Source: an uncultured bacterium (GTDB taxonomy: Bacteria > Actinomycetota > Actinomycetes > S36-B12 > CAIYMF01). Taken from it: a DNA stretch of 64,000 nucleotides. The stretch is taken from assembly GCA_903826575.1 (NCBI GenBank), contig CAIKEU010000029.1, positions 1 through 64,000 on the forward strand, given 5' to 3'. Made by a program: the position numbers and the translations under genes. This document shows, piece by piece, positions 1 to 8,416 of the stretch. The notes below the pieces were generated by a model. That model was not told the origin of the DNA, searched no databases, and was given only the letters and a program-made list of their open reading frames with translations. Position 1 is the stretch's first letter; every line of letters starts with the position of its first letter.

Positions 1-52
1 CGGTGCAGATCGAACAGTCGTCGTCGTACACAACCGTTGCTTTCGACGTCAT
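1..52 (-). CDS. DCC-family (DUF393) thiol-disulfide oxidoreductase-like protein, N-terminal fragment
   Basis: Only the first 17 or so codons lie in the window; the gene runs off the left edge. The reverse complement starts MTSKATVVYDDDCSICT. A hydrophobic strand followed by YD-x-D-C-x-x-C is the N-terminal signature of the DCC (YuxK/DUF393) family, small proteins with a thioredoxin-like CxxC. The ATG at 52 is preceded by AAGGAG with a 7-base spacer, which fixes the start. It is the last visible gene downstream of the PhyH gene and on the same strand, about 100 bases after it. The family's substrates are poorly known and no function is assigned. Confidence 0.6.
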   Translation of the reverse strand, partial: MTSKATVVYDDDCSICT

Positions 53-151
53 CGGGGAACTCCTTGTGGGCGTTTATCCCAGACCGGTTGGCCATATTGG
101 GACTTCCTCTACGTTCCCCTACTTTTAATCAATCGGCATCTCGAGATCGGA

Positions 152-898
152 CTAGCGGGTTGGGAAGAAGCGGTTTTCGTTGATTTTGCCCAGCTGCGCG
201 GGGTTGTACGTGTAGATGATTGCCCGGCGTGCGGCAGTGCTCCGGTTGAGATCGGAGTAATGCAAGAGCCACGAATCAAACATGATCATGTCCCCGGCCT
301 TCAACGGCAGAGCAACGGCAGAGTCCACATCGAACGACGTCGAGTCGATCTCGAAATGGCTGCCCACCTTGAACGGATACGCCGTCTTGTCCGCATGGCT
401 TCGAGGAACAACGCTCAAACATCCGTTCACTTCGTCGGCATCGTCGAGATAGACGAAGCAGGTGGCTAGCTCATCGGTGTGGGCACGCCAGCAGCATGAC
501 CAATCCTGATGCCACGGATACGGTGAACCGCCGGGAAGTTTAAGATTGAGCTTGTCTTCGAATACGTGGACGTCGTCGTTGAACACCGACCGGGCTGGGT
601 CTCCTAGGCGAGGCTCCAAAGCAAGCTGGGCAAAGAACGGGCTCAGATCAGAAATTGGTTCGAGTTTGCGGATCACTCGATCCATACCTGCGCGTTCCTC
701 GGGAGCGAGGTGGTCCACCTCCCACTCAATGCGTGGGCCGTAGAACTCTGGATCAGAACCACACAGTTCCATGAGGCGATCGGATTCAGCACGAGCCTGC
801 GCAAGAGTCACTTCGTCGAGGACACCTGGGATAACCAAGAATCCGTTTTCACGGTAACTCTGCGCGTCCACACCGAATTGAAGTGTTTGCGTCGACAT
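152..898 (-). CDS. Phytanoyl-CoA dioxygenase (PhyH) family Fe(II)/2-oxoglutarate dioxygenase
   Basis: The 248-residue protein has the PhyH/ectoine-hydroxylase layout. A metal-binding HxD lies in PYPWHQDW (about residue 130), a distal histidine in WLLHYSDLN, and a 2-oxoglutarate-binding arginine shortly after in STAARRAIIYTYNP. The family hydroxylates small molecules using Fe(II), O2 and 2-oxoglutarate; the substrate here cannot be read from sequence. The ATG at 898 follows GGAGG with a 6-base spacer. It lies 23 bases after the SIS gene, at the end of an operon of sugar transporter, PfkB kinase and SIS protein, so it probably acts on the same imported compound. No signal peptide is seen, so it should be cytoplasmic. 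The family call is firm, the role is inferred. Confidence 0.85.
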   Translation of the reverse strand: MSTQTLQFGVDAQSYRENGFLVIPGVLDEVTLAQARAESDRLMELCGSDPEFYGPRIEWEVDHLAPEERAGMDRVIRKLEPISDLSPFFAQLALEPRLGDPARSVFNDDVHVFEDKLNLKLPGGSPYPWHQDWSCCWRAHTDELATCFVYLDDADEVNGCLSVVPRSHADKTAYPFKVGSHFEIDSTSFDVDSAVALPLKAGDMIMFDSWLLHYSDLNRSTAARRAIIYTYNPAQLGKINENRFFPTR

Positions 899-921
899 GG
901 CTAACCTCCGTTCTTGCGCAG

Positions 922-1830
922 TTAGATCGTCATTACCGAACGACTGAGGTGGATGGGCAGGTTCGCATCACGCCCTACCGACGCGGCCCACGCGACAGCG
1001 TGGAATTGCAGCGTCACCAACTCTGCGAGCGGGTCACCTGCAGGTTGACGAACACTGGCCCCTGTCGCCTCAATCGCCTCTACAACAATCGACGGAATCG
1101 TGGTAACTCCCCAGACAAGCGTTCCCGGGGCTGCGACGCTAATGGGTCCGTGGCGATACTCACCTGTCGCATACGCCTCGGCCCACATGCCAGCAGACTC
1201 GCGACACTTCAGCGCAGCTTCCTGAGCAAGCGCAGCGGCATACCCAGCACCAAGAACAACAAGTTGACGTGCCATCTGCGCATCCGCACCAGCCTCGACC
1301 GAGGCGCGGCCCGCAGCAATCAGTGCAGCCTGCGCCTCGACCGATTCACCGTGACGTGCTCGCACCAGGGCGAGCAGGGTCGTGGGGAAGCGCGTCTGAA
1401 CGACACTGGTTTCATCGGCATACGACAGGTCAATGATGTCGGTGGCCCGCACACCGATCGGTGTATCGAGGTCGCCGAGCACGGCCGTCAACGGAACCGC
1501 CGGATCCAAGCGCTCGAGCGCTTCGACAACATCGACTGACGTACCGGATCGACTAATCGCGATCACCCGATCGTATTGACGAGTCAGTGAAGTGAATTCA
1601 CTCGCGATCACCGCGTCGGTAACACCGTGCCCGGCCTGTTCACGAATCCACGCCCACGCGATCGCCGCGTAGTACGAGGTACCGCACCCCATGATGAGCA
1701 CCCGCTCACCATCGGCCGGGTAACCACTAAGTTCGCCGTCTGCCTGAGCATGTGCGCGCTCCCACGACTCGGGCTGCGTCGAGATCTCGTCCCATGTTTC
1801 TCCACCCAAGGTTGGGCGCTGTGCAGTCAT
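922..1830 (-). CDS. SIS-domain protein, candidate fructosamine-6-phosphate deglycase or amino-sugar-phosphate isomerase
   Basis: The 302-residue protein has two SIS domains of the GlmS/FrlB/AgaS type. Visible marks are RVLIMGCGTSYYAAIAW near the N terminus, VIAISRSGTSVDVVEAL, EYRHGPI in the second domain, and a C terminus ending HLSRSVMTI like the tail of GlmS-type isomerases. Such proteins cleave or isomerise phosphorylated amino sugars or Amadori compounds. The start at 1830 is preferred to one 12 codons upstream because AGGAGG stands 9 bases before it. It follows the PfkB kinase in an operon with a CUT1 sugar transporter and a GntR regulator, the set seen in frl operons, where the kinase makes a 6-phosphate and the SIS enzyme splits it. 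Other sugar phosphate substrates remain possible. Confidence 0.8.
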   Translation of the reverse strand: MTAQRPTLGGETWDEISTQPESWERAHAQADGELSGYPADGERVLIMGCGTSYYAAIAWAWIREQAGHGVTDAVIASEFTSLTRQYDRVIAISRSGTSVDVVEALERLDPAVPLTAVLGDLDTPIGVRATDIIDLSYADETSVVQTRFPTTLLALVRARHGESVEAQAALIAAGRASVEAGADAQMARQLVVLGAGYAAALAQEAALKCRESAGMWAEAYATGEYRHGPISVAAPGTLVWGVTTIPSIVVEAIEATGASVRQPAGDPLAELVTLQFHAVAWAASVGRDANLPIHLSRSVMTI

Positions 1831-1870
1831 GATGTGGATCCTCCTGGCAAATGGGCGGGCAAACACGGGC

Positions 1871-2851
1871 TCATGCGAGATCAGTCCTCGATGGGTGAGG
1901 TGAGATCGTCTTGACGAGAGTACCGGCTAAGGCTCTGGCCGCCGCGAGTTCGGGTTGGGCGTTGACTCCACCGCTGGCCCGTGTAGACATGCTTCCAGAT
2001 GCCACACCGAGTGCAAGCGCATCAGTTACCGACTCCCCCGCCAAACGAGAGGCCAAGAAGCCAGCGGTCAGGCTGTCACCGGCACCAACCGTGTCAACAA
2101 CGTCAACCTTTGGCGCCGCAACGTGAATGAGTTCGTCCTGCGTCAATGCAAATGCACCCTCGGCTCCACATTTCATCACCACAATCGCCCCAGCCGGCAT
2201 ACGAGAGTGCAGGGCAGCGGCGGCTTCTAACCGATCGTTCACCTGTGCCAAACCACGTGCTTCCGGCTCATTGCAGAACAAAACGTCAACATGTTCCAAA
2301 GCAGCTGGCAGATGGGAGTCCCATTCGCGCGCCGGATCATCATTGGGATCAACCGATGTGGTGAGTCCACGTGATCGTGCCTCAGCCAGGACAGGTGCCA
2401 ACTCATGCACCGCACCGGTTTGAAGGAACCAGGATCCGATATGCAGATGACGTAGCTCTGGCAGCTCATCGAGTTTGATGTCCGAGGCGAGCAGATCCCC
2501 CATCACGCCAAAGTCGGTGAGGATATGACGATCGTTGGCATCATCAGCGCGCACGAGAATGACCGACGAGCCGGTACGCCCACCCTCGACGGCGCGGACA
2601 AATTGGGTGTTGACGCCACGTTCATTAAGCCGGTCCAACATGTACTCGCCGAAGCCATCGTTACCGATACAACCGACGATGCCCACATTGACGCCAAGCC
2701 GGGCAGCACCAGCACACATGATGGCCACTGATGAACCAATGGTCGTCGTTGTCATGGAGATAATTTCTTCCGTCTGACCAAACGCCAGATCGCGAACCCC
2801 CGTCACGACGATGTCCGGATTCACTTCGCCGAAAGCAAGAAGCTCAATCAT
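1871..2851 (-). CDS. PfkB-family carbohydrate kinase (ribokinase-like)
   Basis: The 326-residue protein has the ribokinase/PfkB fold. The N terminus reads LLAFGEVNPDIVV, a glycine-rich substrate loop lies around residues 35-60, and the second PfkB signature DTVGAGDSLTAGF lies near residue 250 with the catalytic Asp in GAGD. These kinases phosphorylate sugars or sugar derivatives with ATP in the cytoplasm. The ATG overlaps the permease stop by four bases (ATGA), so the two are translationally coupled. Next to a SIS enzyme and ABC importer, its likely job is to phosphorylate the imported compound, as FrlD does in fructosamine operons. It is not close enough to any PfkB subfamily by eye to name the substrate. 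Confidence 0.85.
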   Translation of the reverse strand: MIELLAFGEVNPDIVVTGVRDLAFGQTEEIISMTTTTIGSSVAIMCAGAARLGVNVGIVGCIGNDGFGEYMLDRLNERGVNTQFVRAVEGGRTGSSVILVRADDANDRHILTDFGVMGDLLASDIKLDELPELRHLHIGSWFLQTGAVHELAPVLAEARSRGLTTSVDPNDDPAREWDSHLPAALEHVDVLFCNEPEARGLAQVNDRLEAAAALHSRMPAGAIVVMKCGAEGAFALTQDELIHVAAPKVDVVDTVGAGDSLTAGFLASRLAGESVTDALALGVASGSMSTRASGGVNAQPELAAARALAGTLVKTISPHPSRTDLA

Positions 2852-3672
2852 TTACCAATCCCCGCCGTCAGGCCACGAACGAATGCGCGCTGCGAAAGAA
2901 GATAGAACAGTGCCACCGGCAAGATCGACAGGGTTGCCACGGCCAACACCAACGGTTGATTGGTGACGTAACGACCCTGCAGCAGAGTCATTCCAGCCAT
3001 CAACGTGCGACTCTTCTCATCTTGCAAGAACACCAACGCGATCAGCAGTTCATTCCAAGCCCAAATCGCATTCACGACCGCCACCGTTACCAGTGCCGGC
3101 TTTGCAAGAGGAACAACGACAGAGAACAGAGTTCGGATAGGTCCGGCACCATCAACGACAGCCGCTTCGACGAGCTCGGCCGGAACCGTACGGAAGAAGT
3201 TGTAGAGGAAGAAAATGCAAAACGGCACAAGCAGGCATGAATAGAACACGATCACTGAGCCCAACGTGTTGATGAGCTTGAGATTCACCATCGTCACGAA
3301 CATCGGTACAACAAGCACAACCGGCGGCACCATGATGGCCGCGATACTTCCCGATAGCAGAGTGGTGCGGCCACGGAAATTGCCGAAGCTGATCGCATAC
3401 GCCGCCATGGCACCCACAACAGTGGAGATGATCACGGCCACAACCGTCACGATGAGGCTATTCATAGCCCAGCGCAGCGTCGGCAGGTCGATCAGAGCGT
3501 GGGTGTAGTTCTCGAAGGTGATCGACTTCGGGAGCCCGGCCGGGTTAACCGAGTACTCATCCGGGCTTTTCACACTTGTCAGCACCATGAAGATGAGCGG
3601 TGCGAGTGCGATCACCGTCAGAATCGCCAGGAGGACGTGCCGCGGGATAGATGCCAATCCAGAAATCTTCAT
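2848..3672 (-). CDS. ABC sugar transporter permease, MalG/CUT1 type
   Basis: The 274-residue membrane protein shows the usual six hydrophobic segments. The cytoplasmic EAA loop at about residues 169-190 (ELVEAAVVDGAGP, then a proline-ended VVVPL) contacts the ATPase. Length and the short N-terminal segment fit the MalG-like half of a CUT1 importer for oligosaccharides or sugar derivatives. Its ATG overlaps the stop of the upstream permease by four bases, and the kinase overlaps its own stop in the same way. No ATPase gene is present in the operon; CUT1 systems often share an MsiK-type ATPase encoded elsewhere in actinobacteria. Confidence 0.9.
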   Translation of the reverse strand: MKISGLASIPRHVLLAILTVIALAPLIFMVLTSVKSPDEYSVNPAGLPKSITFENYTHALIDLPTLRWAMNSLIVTVVAVIISTVVGAMAAYAISFGNFRGRTTLLSGSIAAIMVPPVVLVVPMFVTMVNLKLINTLGSVIVFYSCLLVPFCIFFLYNFFRTVPAELVEAAVVDGAGPIRTLFSVVVPLAKPALVTVAVVNAIWAWNELLIALVFLQDEKSRTLMAGMTLLQGRYVTNQPLVLAVATLSILPVALFYLLSQRAFVRGLTAGIGK

Positions 3673-4625
3673 AGCCCACGCGCCTGTGCATCTGGGCGAC
3701 TACGCAGACGCAGATAAGCGAAGATCAGCACACTTGCTAGAAGCATGACAATGACAGCGGCTGAGTTCGCCAAGCCGACGGAGCCTTGGGCGAATCCGTT
3801 CTTCCAGATATAGAACTCCATCACAGATGACGCATTACCCGGCCCGCCGAGCGTCAAGACGTAGACGTACGTAAACACCCACGACAAGACCGTGATGGCC
3901 TCAGTCACAACAAAAAACTCGATGGCGGTTCGAATTTGCGGGATGTGAATACGCGTCTGTAACTGCGTCCAAGAGACACCATCGATGCGCGCCGCTTCAG
4001 TCACTTCAGGCGGCAGAGACAACAGCGCTGCAAGAAACACCACAACGCCGAATCCGAGCTGCTGCCAGACCACGACGGCACCCACGGACCAGATCGCCCA
4101 CGTGGGCGAGCCCAGCCAATCGACAGCCAACGAGTCCAACCCCACGGCCCGAAGAATCGCGTTCAGGCCACCGTTGTATTGCAAGAACACGCTGAAGGCC
4201 AAGCCGATACCGACCGCTGGCAAGATGTACGGGAGAAAGATCGACGAGCGGTAGGCCCGCCAACCACGGATCCCATCGTTGAGGATCACAGCGACAATGA
4301 GCGCGACAACCGTCATAAACGGGACTGTCAGCAGCAACTTCAGGTTGTTCTTCAGCGATGTCAGGAACACATCATCTTGAAACATGAACTTGTAGTTGTC
4401 GAAACCAACGAAGGTAAGTTTGTAGAAGGTGCCCGAGTAGAAACTGTTACGAATCACGGTGACCAGCGGGAAGATAAAACCAAAACCGATGGCAATCACC
4501 GCGGGCAAAACAAAAAGGTATGGCCACGTACTTCGACGTGACTTACGCGCGGGCATACCTCGCCCGTCAGCGGTCGCACCCGAAGGCACGACCGCTGACG
4601 AGACAGAGAGTGCTGGATCGCTCAC
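3669..4625 (-). CDS. ABC sugar transporter permease, MalF/CUT1 type
   Basis: The 318-residue permease has a basic cytoplasmic N terminus of about 32 residues, six hydrophobic segments and an EAA loop at about residues 210-232 (EAARIDGVSW, ending IHIPQI). It pairs with the MalG-type permease encoded just downstream to form the membrane channel. The start is GTG at 4625; that base is also the last base of the TAG stop of the binding-protein gene (TAGTG), so the two are coupled. Substrate specificity is set by the adjacent lipoprotein and is not readable here. Confidence 0.9.
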   Translation of the reverse strand: MSDPALSVSSAVVPSGATADGRGMPARKSRRSTWPYLFVLPAVIAIGFGFIFPLVTVIRNSFYSGTFYKLTFVGFDNYKFMFQDDVFLTSLKNNLKLLLTVPFMTVVALIVAVILNDGIRGWRAYRSSIFLPYILPAVGIGLAFSVFLQYNGGLNAILRAVGLDSLAVDWLGSPTWAIWSVGAVVVWQQLGFGVVVFLAALLSLPPEVTEAARIDGVSWTQLQTRIHIPQIRTAIEFFVVTEAITVLSWVFTYVYVLTLGGPGNASSVMEFYIWKNGFAQGSVGLANSAAVIVMLLASVLIFAYLRLRSRPDAQARGL

Positions 4626-5998
4626 TAGTTAGCGGCCCACGCGGTGTAGTTCTTCACTTCATCGGTATTCGTCGCACGCCACTTCTCGGTTGCCTTCTGG
4701 AAGGTCGAGACAGCGTCGGCTACTGAGCCACCACTGGTGATGACCTGACCGGCAGCAAGGTCACCATCACCATCAACTGACGGCGGTAGGTAGTTCTCGA
4801 GCCATACTGCGCCTGGTGACGAGTCAAACTTCCACAGGTTCTTGGCCAGATCCGTCTGGATCGAGGTCTGATCGAAGCGGGTATCTGCCGGGAAGATTCC
4901 CGTGGTCGAGTACCAACTGGCCAAGTTCTCCGGCGTGTGAAGCCACGCAAGGAACTGGGCTGCAGCCTTCGGGTGTTGTGACCACGAGGTGATGAAGGCG
5001 GTCGACGACTGCGTGGTGTTGTAGACATCGGCCAACTTGCCGGTGCCCCACTTCGGCGTCATCACAACACCGAGCTTGTCTGCGCCGAGAGCCTTTGACC
5101 ACGAAGTGACAAGCCCATCAGTACCCCACGCCATGGCAGCTTCGCCCTGCTTGAACTTGGACATGCCCTGGTCAAGGGTGACCGAGCCGATGTCGTCATT
5201 CAGACAGCCGGCCTGCTTCATGTCGTACATCGCCTGTAGGTAACCGGTGTACTTAGGATCCGCGATGTTGTTCGTGCCAACGATCGCGCTCTTGAGTTCA
5301 CCGACATTGTCGAGGTTCTGCTTGCCGAAGTTGGAGAAGAACCAGGCACCGAAGTAGCCATCCTTGTTACCCATGCCGATAGGCGAGATGCCCTTGGCCT
5401 TAAGCGCCTTGCAGTCACTAAGCAGTTCAGGGAAGGTCGTCGGCCCGGCGGTCAGGCCGGCCTTTGCGAACAAATCCTTGTTGTAGGCCAACGGAATACC
5501 GATGACGTATAGCGGGACCCCCCATACCTTTCCCTTGTCGGTGTTCTCCTGAGTACCGATCCAGTTGGCCATCTCTGCCTTGTCAACATAGTCAGAGATC
5601 GGTGCGATAGCACCGGCCCATGCTTGCGACAGGACGGGAATCGTCGCCCACTGGGTGGCGATGTCTGGGCCACTCTTGGTTTGAGCAGTCGTTGCGAACG
5701 AACCGATAAGGGTGTCCGTCGTCTGCTCAACGAAGTTGATCGTGACGCCCGGGTGCAGCTTCTGGTAATCGGCGATACGGGCCTTCATCCAGTCGTTGGC
5801 ACCGGGAGCATCACTCTCACCCCAGTACCAGTACGTCAACGCTGCGTTTTCGGGATCGTCACCCTGGGCAGCAGCGGATCCTGATGCACTGGTTGACGGT
5901 GTGGGCGTCGAGCTCGACGCGGTACAGCCAGTCAGGGCAAGACTTACAGCTGCGACCGAAGCCATCAAGCCGTATATGGCTTTCCGGTGAATGGTCAT
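4625..5998 (-). CDS. Extracellular sugar-binding lipoprotein of CUT1 ABC transporter
   Basis: The 457-residue family 1 solute-binding protein has a lipoprotein signal peptide ending LALTGC, with the lipidated cysteine at residue 25. A Ser/Thr/Pro linker follows, then a two-lobe binding domain with aromatic patches (ALTYWYWGESDAPG, GAWFFSNFGKQ, VWLENYLPP) as expected for stacking on sugar rings. It is first of the transport genes, starting 39 bases after the GntR gene, with GAGGTAGGT before the ATG. It delivers its ligand to the permeases encoded next. The context suggests an Amadori compound or amino-sugar derivative, but this is inferred from the kinase and SIS genes, not from the binding site. 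Confidence 0.9.
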   Translation of the reverse strand: MTIHRKAIYGLMASVAAVSLALTGCTASSSTPTPSTSASGSAAAQGDDPENAALTYWYWGESDAPGANDWMKARIADYQKLHPGVTINFVEQTTDTLIGSFATTAQTKSGPDIATQWATIPVLSQAWAGAIAPISDYVDKAEMANWIGTQENTDKGKVWGVPLYVIGIPLAYNKDLFAKAGLTAGPTTFPELLSDCKALKAKGISPIGMGNKDGYFGAWFFSNFGKQNLDNVGELKSAIVGTNNIADPKYTGYLQAMYDMKQAGCLNDDIGSVTLDQGMSKFKQGEAAMAWGTDGLVTSWSKALGADKLGVVMTPKWGTGKLADVYNTTQSSTAFITSWSQHPKAAAQFLAWLHTPENLASWYSTTGIFPADTRFDQTSIQTDLAKNLWKFDSSPGAVWLENYLPPSVDGDGDLAAGQVITSGGSVADAVSTFQKATEKWRATNTDEVKNYTAWAAN

Positions 5999-6037
5999 AC
6001 CTACCTCTTCTCGTGTAAACCCTGCCGATGGACTCGG

Positions 6038-6793
6038 TCAGGGAAGTAGTTCTGCGCGAAATCTGTATCTGTCACCGGGATAGATGATGTGGCCCTTCTC
6101 GATCCGGCGACCTTGGGTGTCATCGAGAAGTTCACAGGCCGAGAGCAGCGCGGTACCAGGCTCAACATCGAGAAGCCGCGCCTGCTCGGAATCGGCATTG
6201 ATTGCTTGCACTTCGTACTGCGCACGACCAGGTGCATAGCCGCGTCGACGAAGTCCTTCATGCAACGACCCCGTTACAAACTCCTGCGGATCAACGTCGG
6301 GCAAGAAGGCCGCAGGGATCAGGCTGTGGTCAATGGCCATCGGTAGGCCGTCCATTCGGCGCAACCGGCGAAGCGATAGCAGTGGAGCCCCTGGGGCGAC
6401 GGCAAGCTCGGTGGACTCTTCCCACGTGGCTGGGCGAACAGCACAGTGCAAGAGCACCGAATCCGGGAACAGGCCGCGAGTGCGAGCCATCTCCGAGAAC
6501 GATTGAAGAACACCTGGGGGTTCATACAGCGGACGATTAGCAAGTGAGTCGTCGTAAGGTCCCGCGAACCAGCCCTTGCCCGCAACGGATCGAATCAGAC
6601 CACGGTCGGCTAGTGCCCGTAAGGCCTGGCGCAGCGTGACCCGGCTGACGCCGAATCGAGCGGTCAGTTCAGCTTCGCTCGGCAGCCGCTCCCCAACCGG
6701 GAACTCACCCGCGGTGATGGCCTGCTCGAGAACGCCGGCCACCTGACGCCACAGCGCAGTGTCCGATCCGCGATCGAGGGCCTCAGCAACCAT
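6038..6793 (-). CDS. GntR/HutC-family transcriptional regulator with UTRA effector domain
   Basis: The 251-residue protein has an N-terminal winged helix-turn-helix (about residues 30-82, with LPSEAELTARFGVSRVTLRQ) and a C-terminal UTRA ligand-binding domain from about residue 95, the HutC subfamily that usually senses phosphorylated sugars. It is the first gene of the transport/kinase/SIS operon and most likely represses it. An inverted repeat ATACAAG-N13-CTTGTAT sits 13-39 bases upstream of its ATG and is the probable autoregulatory operator. No clear Shine-Dalgarno precedes the ATG at 6793, so the mRNA may be leaderless. This is the position and family of FrlR in fructosamine operons. Confidence 0.88.
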   Translation of the reverse strand: MVAEALDRGSDTALWRQVAGVLEQAITAGEFPVGERLPSEAELTARFGVSRVTLRQALRALADRGLIRSVAGKGWFAGPYDDSLANRPLYEPPGVLQSFSEMARTRGLFPDSVLLHCAVRPATWEESTELAVAPGAPLLSLRRLRRMDGLPMAIDHSLIPAAFLPDVDPQEFVTGSLHEGLRRRGYAPGRAQYEVQAINADSEQARLLDVEPGTALLSACELLDDTQGRRIEKGHIIYPGDRYRFRAELLP

Positions 6794-6805
6794 GTGGGGA
6801 GACTA

Positions 6806-6832
6806 ATACAAGTACGTATACCTGTCTTGTAT
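6806..6832. promoter_or_regulatory. Candidate GntR operator
   Basis: Perfect 7-base inverted repeat ATACAAG (6806-6812) and CTTGTAT (6826-6832) with a 13-base AT-rich centre, lying between the aldehyde dehydrogenase stop and the GntR start. HutC-type regulators usually bind such short palindromes, although 13 bases is a wide spacing. It probably overlaps the promoter of the GntR-ABC-kinase operon. Confidence 0.5.
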
Positions 6833-6897
6833 CTCATCATCCCGTTACCAAGCTGTGTCCTCATGTTTACGGACTCGAGTCTGATCCGTGCGGACGA

Positions 6898-8358
6898 CTA
6901 TCCCCGCAGGTCAGCCGGTAGAAGTGCCGTCGGCATCGATTGGAAGGCCACCGGCCGCAGGAACCGTCGCATAGCCGTTGTACCAACAGATGTATGCAAC
7001 GCGTTCGTGGTGGACGGATGTGGCCCACCGTGATGTTGGGCTGCGGTGACGGCCACTCCGGTCGGCCAGCCATTCCAGATCACCCGGCCCGAGTTGGCCG
7101 CCAGTCGGCATACCAACTCCGCGGCCAACGGCTCACCTTCGGCACCGTGAACCGTCGAAGCCAGACATCCGTCGATGGCCTCGGCGAGTGCGATCGCCTC
7201 GGCATCGTCGGCGTACTCAACGATGACACCAGCCGGACCGAAACACTCGATCTCAAAGACTGCACGATCGGCCAGAACCGCCGCACCACTGGTGTGGAAC
7301 AGCACCGCGTGATGCTGAAAACCCGGGTCATCCCCTGCCCCTGGTTGCCCGGCGATCACATCGATACCGGCGATGCCAGCAAGCTGCGTCGAGCGACGAA
7401 CAAACAAATCCTTCACACCCGCGTGCAGGAGCACGGCGGCCGGTCGATCAGCTACCTCGGCAGTAATGCGTTCGACCAGATCGGTGCCGGCTGGGATCAG
7501 CAGCACGCTCGGATTCGTACAGAACTGACCGCCGCCGAGCAGAAGAGAATCTAAATAATCTTTCGGGAGCGTCTCGCGCAGGGCGGCTTGCGGAGTCACA
7601 AAGACCGGGTTAACGCTGCCTAGTTCCCCGTAGAACGGAATCGGAGCTGGACGAGATACAGCCATGTCGAACAGTGCACGTCCACCTGGGCCCGACCCGG
7701 TGAAGGCCACCGCCTTGATACTCGGATCGCTAACGAGCGTCTGGCCCGCTTCGAACCCGTGCACCATTTCAAAGACGCCGTCTGGGGCGCCGGCTGAGAC
7801 AAGAGCAGCGGCCACAATCGCGTGCACGGCCGCAGACAACTGCGGATGCGCTGGGTGCGCCTTCACCACGACAGGGCAACCCGCGGCCAATGCCGACGCC
7901 GTGTCTCCACCTGCTACCGAAAACGCGAACGGGAAGTTGCTCGCTCCGAATACCGCGACCGGGCCAAGGGGAACGAGCATGCGACGCAGATCAGGGTGCC
8001 CTGCCGGTACTGGCCGATCATCGAACGGATCAATGATGATTTCTTGGAACGACCCATCCTCAACCGCATCAGCGAACATGCGAATCTGAAAAGTGGTGCG
8101 TGCCAATTCGCCAGTCAACCGTGGGATTCCCAAACCACTTTCCTGATCTGCCAGCGGAATCAGTTCGTCGCTAGCTGCATCAAGTGCATCAGCTGCGGCG
8201 CGCAGCATCGTGGCGCGAGCTGGCTTTGACGTTGATCCCCAGGCCGCCGATGCAGCATACGCACGCGAGCACGCATCGCGAACCTCGCCAGCTGTGTCAT
8301 CGGCGATGACAGGGCCGAATGCGACGCCGGTACGGGGGTCGACTGACTGCGATGGCAT
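6898..8358 (-). CDS. NAD(P)-dependent aldehyde dehydrogenase, 2-oxoglutarate-semialdehyde (2,5-dioxovalerate) dehydrogenase type
   Basis: The 486-residue protein has the features of the ALDH branch containing alpha-ketoglutaric semialdehyde dehydrogenases. These are FGASNFPFAFSVAGGDTASA (Asn about 141), the general base in FYGELGSVNPVF (Glu 245) and the catalytic cysteine in GGGQFCTNPS (Cys 280). This branch oxidises 2,5-dioxopentanoate to 2-oxoglutarate at the end of non-phosphorylative pentose or hexarate pathways. It lies downstream of a sugar ABC transporter and an IlvD/Edd dehydratase on the same strand, with lactonase and DHDPS-family genes nearby, which supports that role. A short hairpin separates it from the permease gene. 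The exact substrate needs assay. Confidence 0.82.
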   Translation of the reverse strand: MPSQSVDPRTGVAFGPVIADDTAGEVRDACSRAYAASAAWGSTSKPARATMLRAAADALDAASDELIPLADQESGLGIPRLTGELARTTFQIRMFADAVEDGSFQEIIIDPFDDRPVPAGHPDLRRMLVPLGPVAVFGASNFPFAFSVAGGDTASALAAGCPVVVKAHPAHPQLSAAVHAIVAAALVSAGAPDGVFEMVHGFEAGQTLVSDPSIKAVAFTGSGPGGRALFDMAVSRPAPIPFYGELGSVNPVFVTPQAALRETLPKDYLDSLLLGGGQFCTNPSVLLIPAGTDLVERITAEVADRPAAVLLHAGVKDLFVRRSTQLAGIAGIDVIAGQPGAGDDPGFQHHAVLFHTSGAAVLADRAVFEIECFGPAGVIVEYADDAEAIALAEAIDGCLASTVHGAEGEPLAAELVCRLAANSGRVIWNGWPTGVAVTAAQHHGGPHPSTTNALHTSVGTTAMRRFLRPVAFQSMPTALLPADLRG

Positions 8359-8386
8359 GTTGTGTCCTCACCTGAGATTGATGCTT

Positions 8387-8402
8387 CGGGCCGCTCGGCC
8401 CG
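8387..8402 (-). other. Short GC hairpin between permease and aldehyde dehydrogenase genes
   Basis: CGGGCC and GGCCCG with a four-base loop lie in the 58-base gap after the permease stop. No T-run follows on the transcribed strand, so a processing or attenuation site is more likely than a full terminator. Confidence 0.35.
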
Positions 8403-8416
8403 CGCCTTTACCGACC

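Noticed and set aside
883-1539. 218-codon plus-strand frame
   Set aside because: Antisense to the SIS-domain gene, which has an AGGAGG site and conserved motifs; the plus product is Arg-rich and unstructured.
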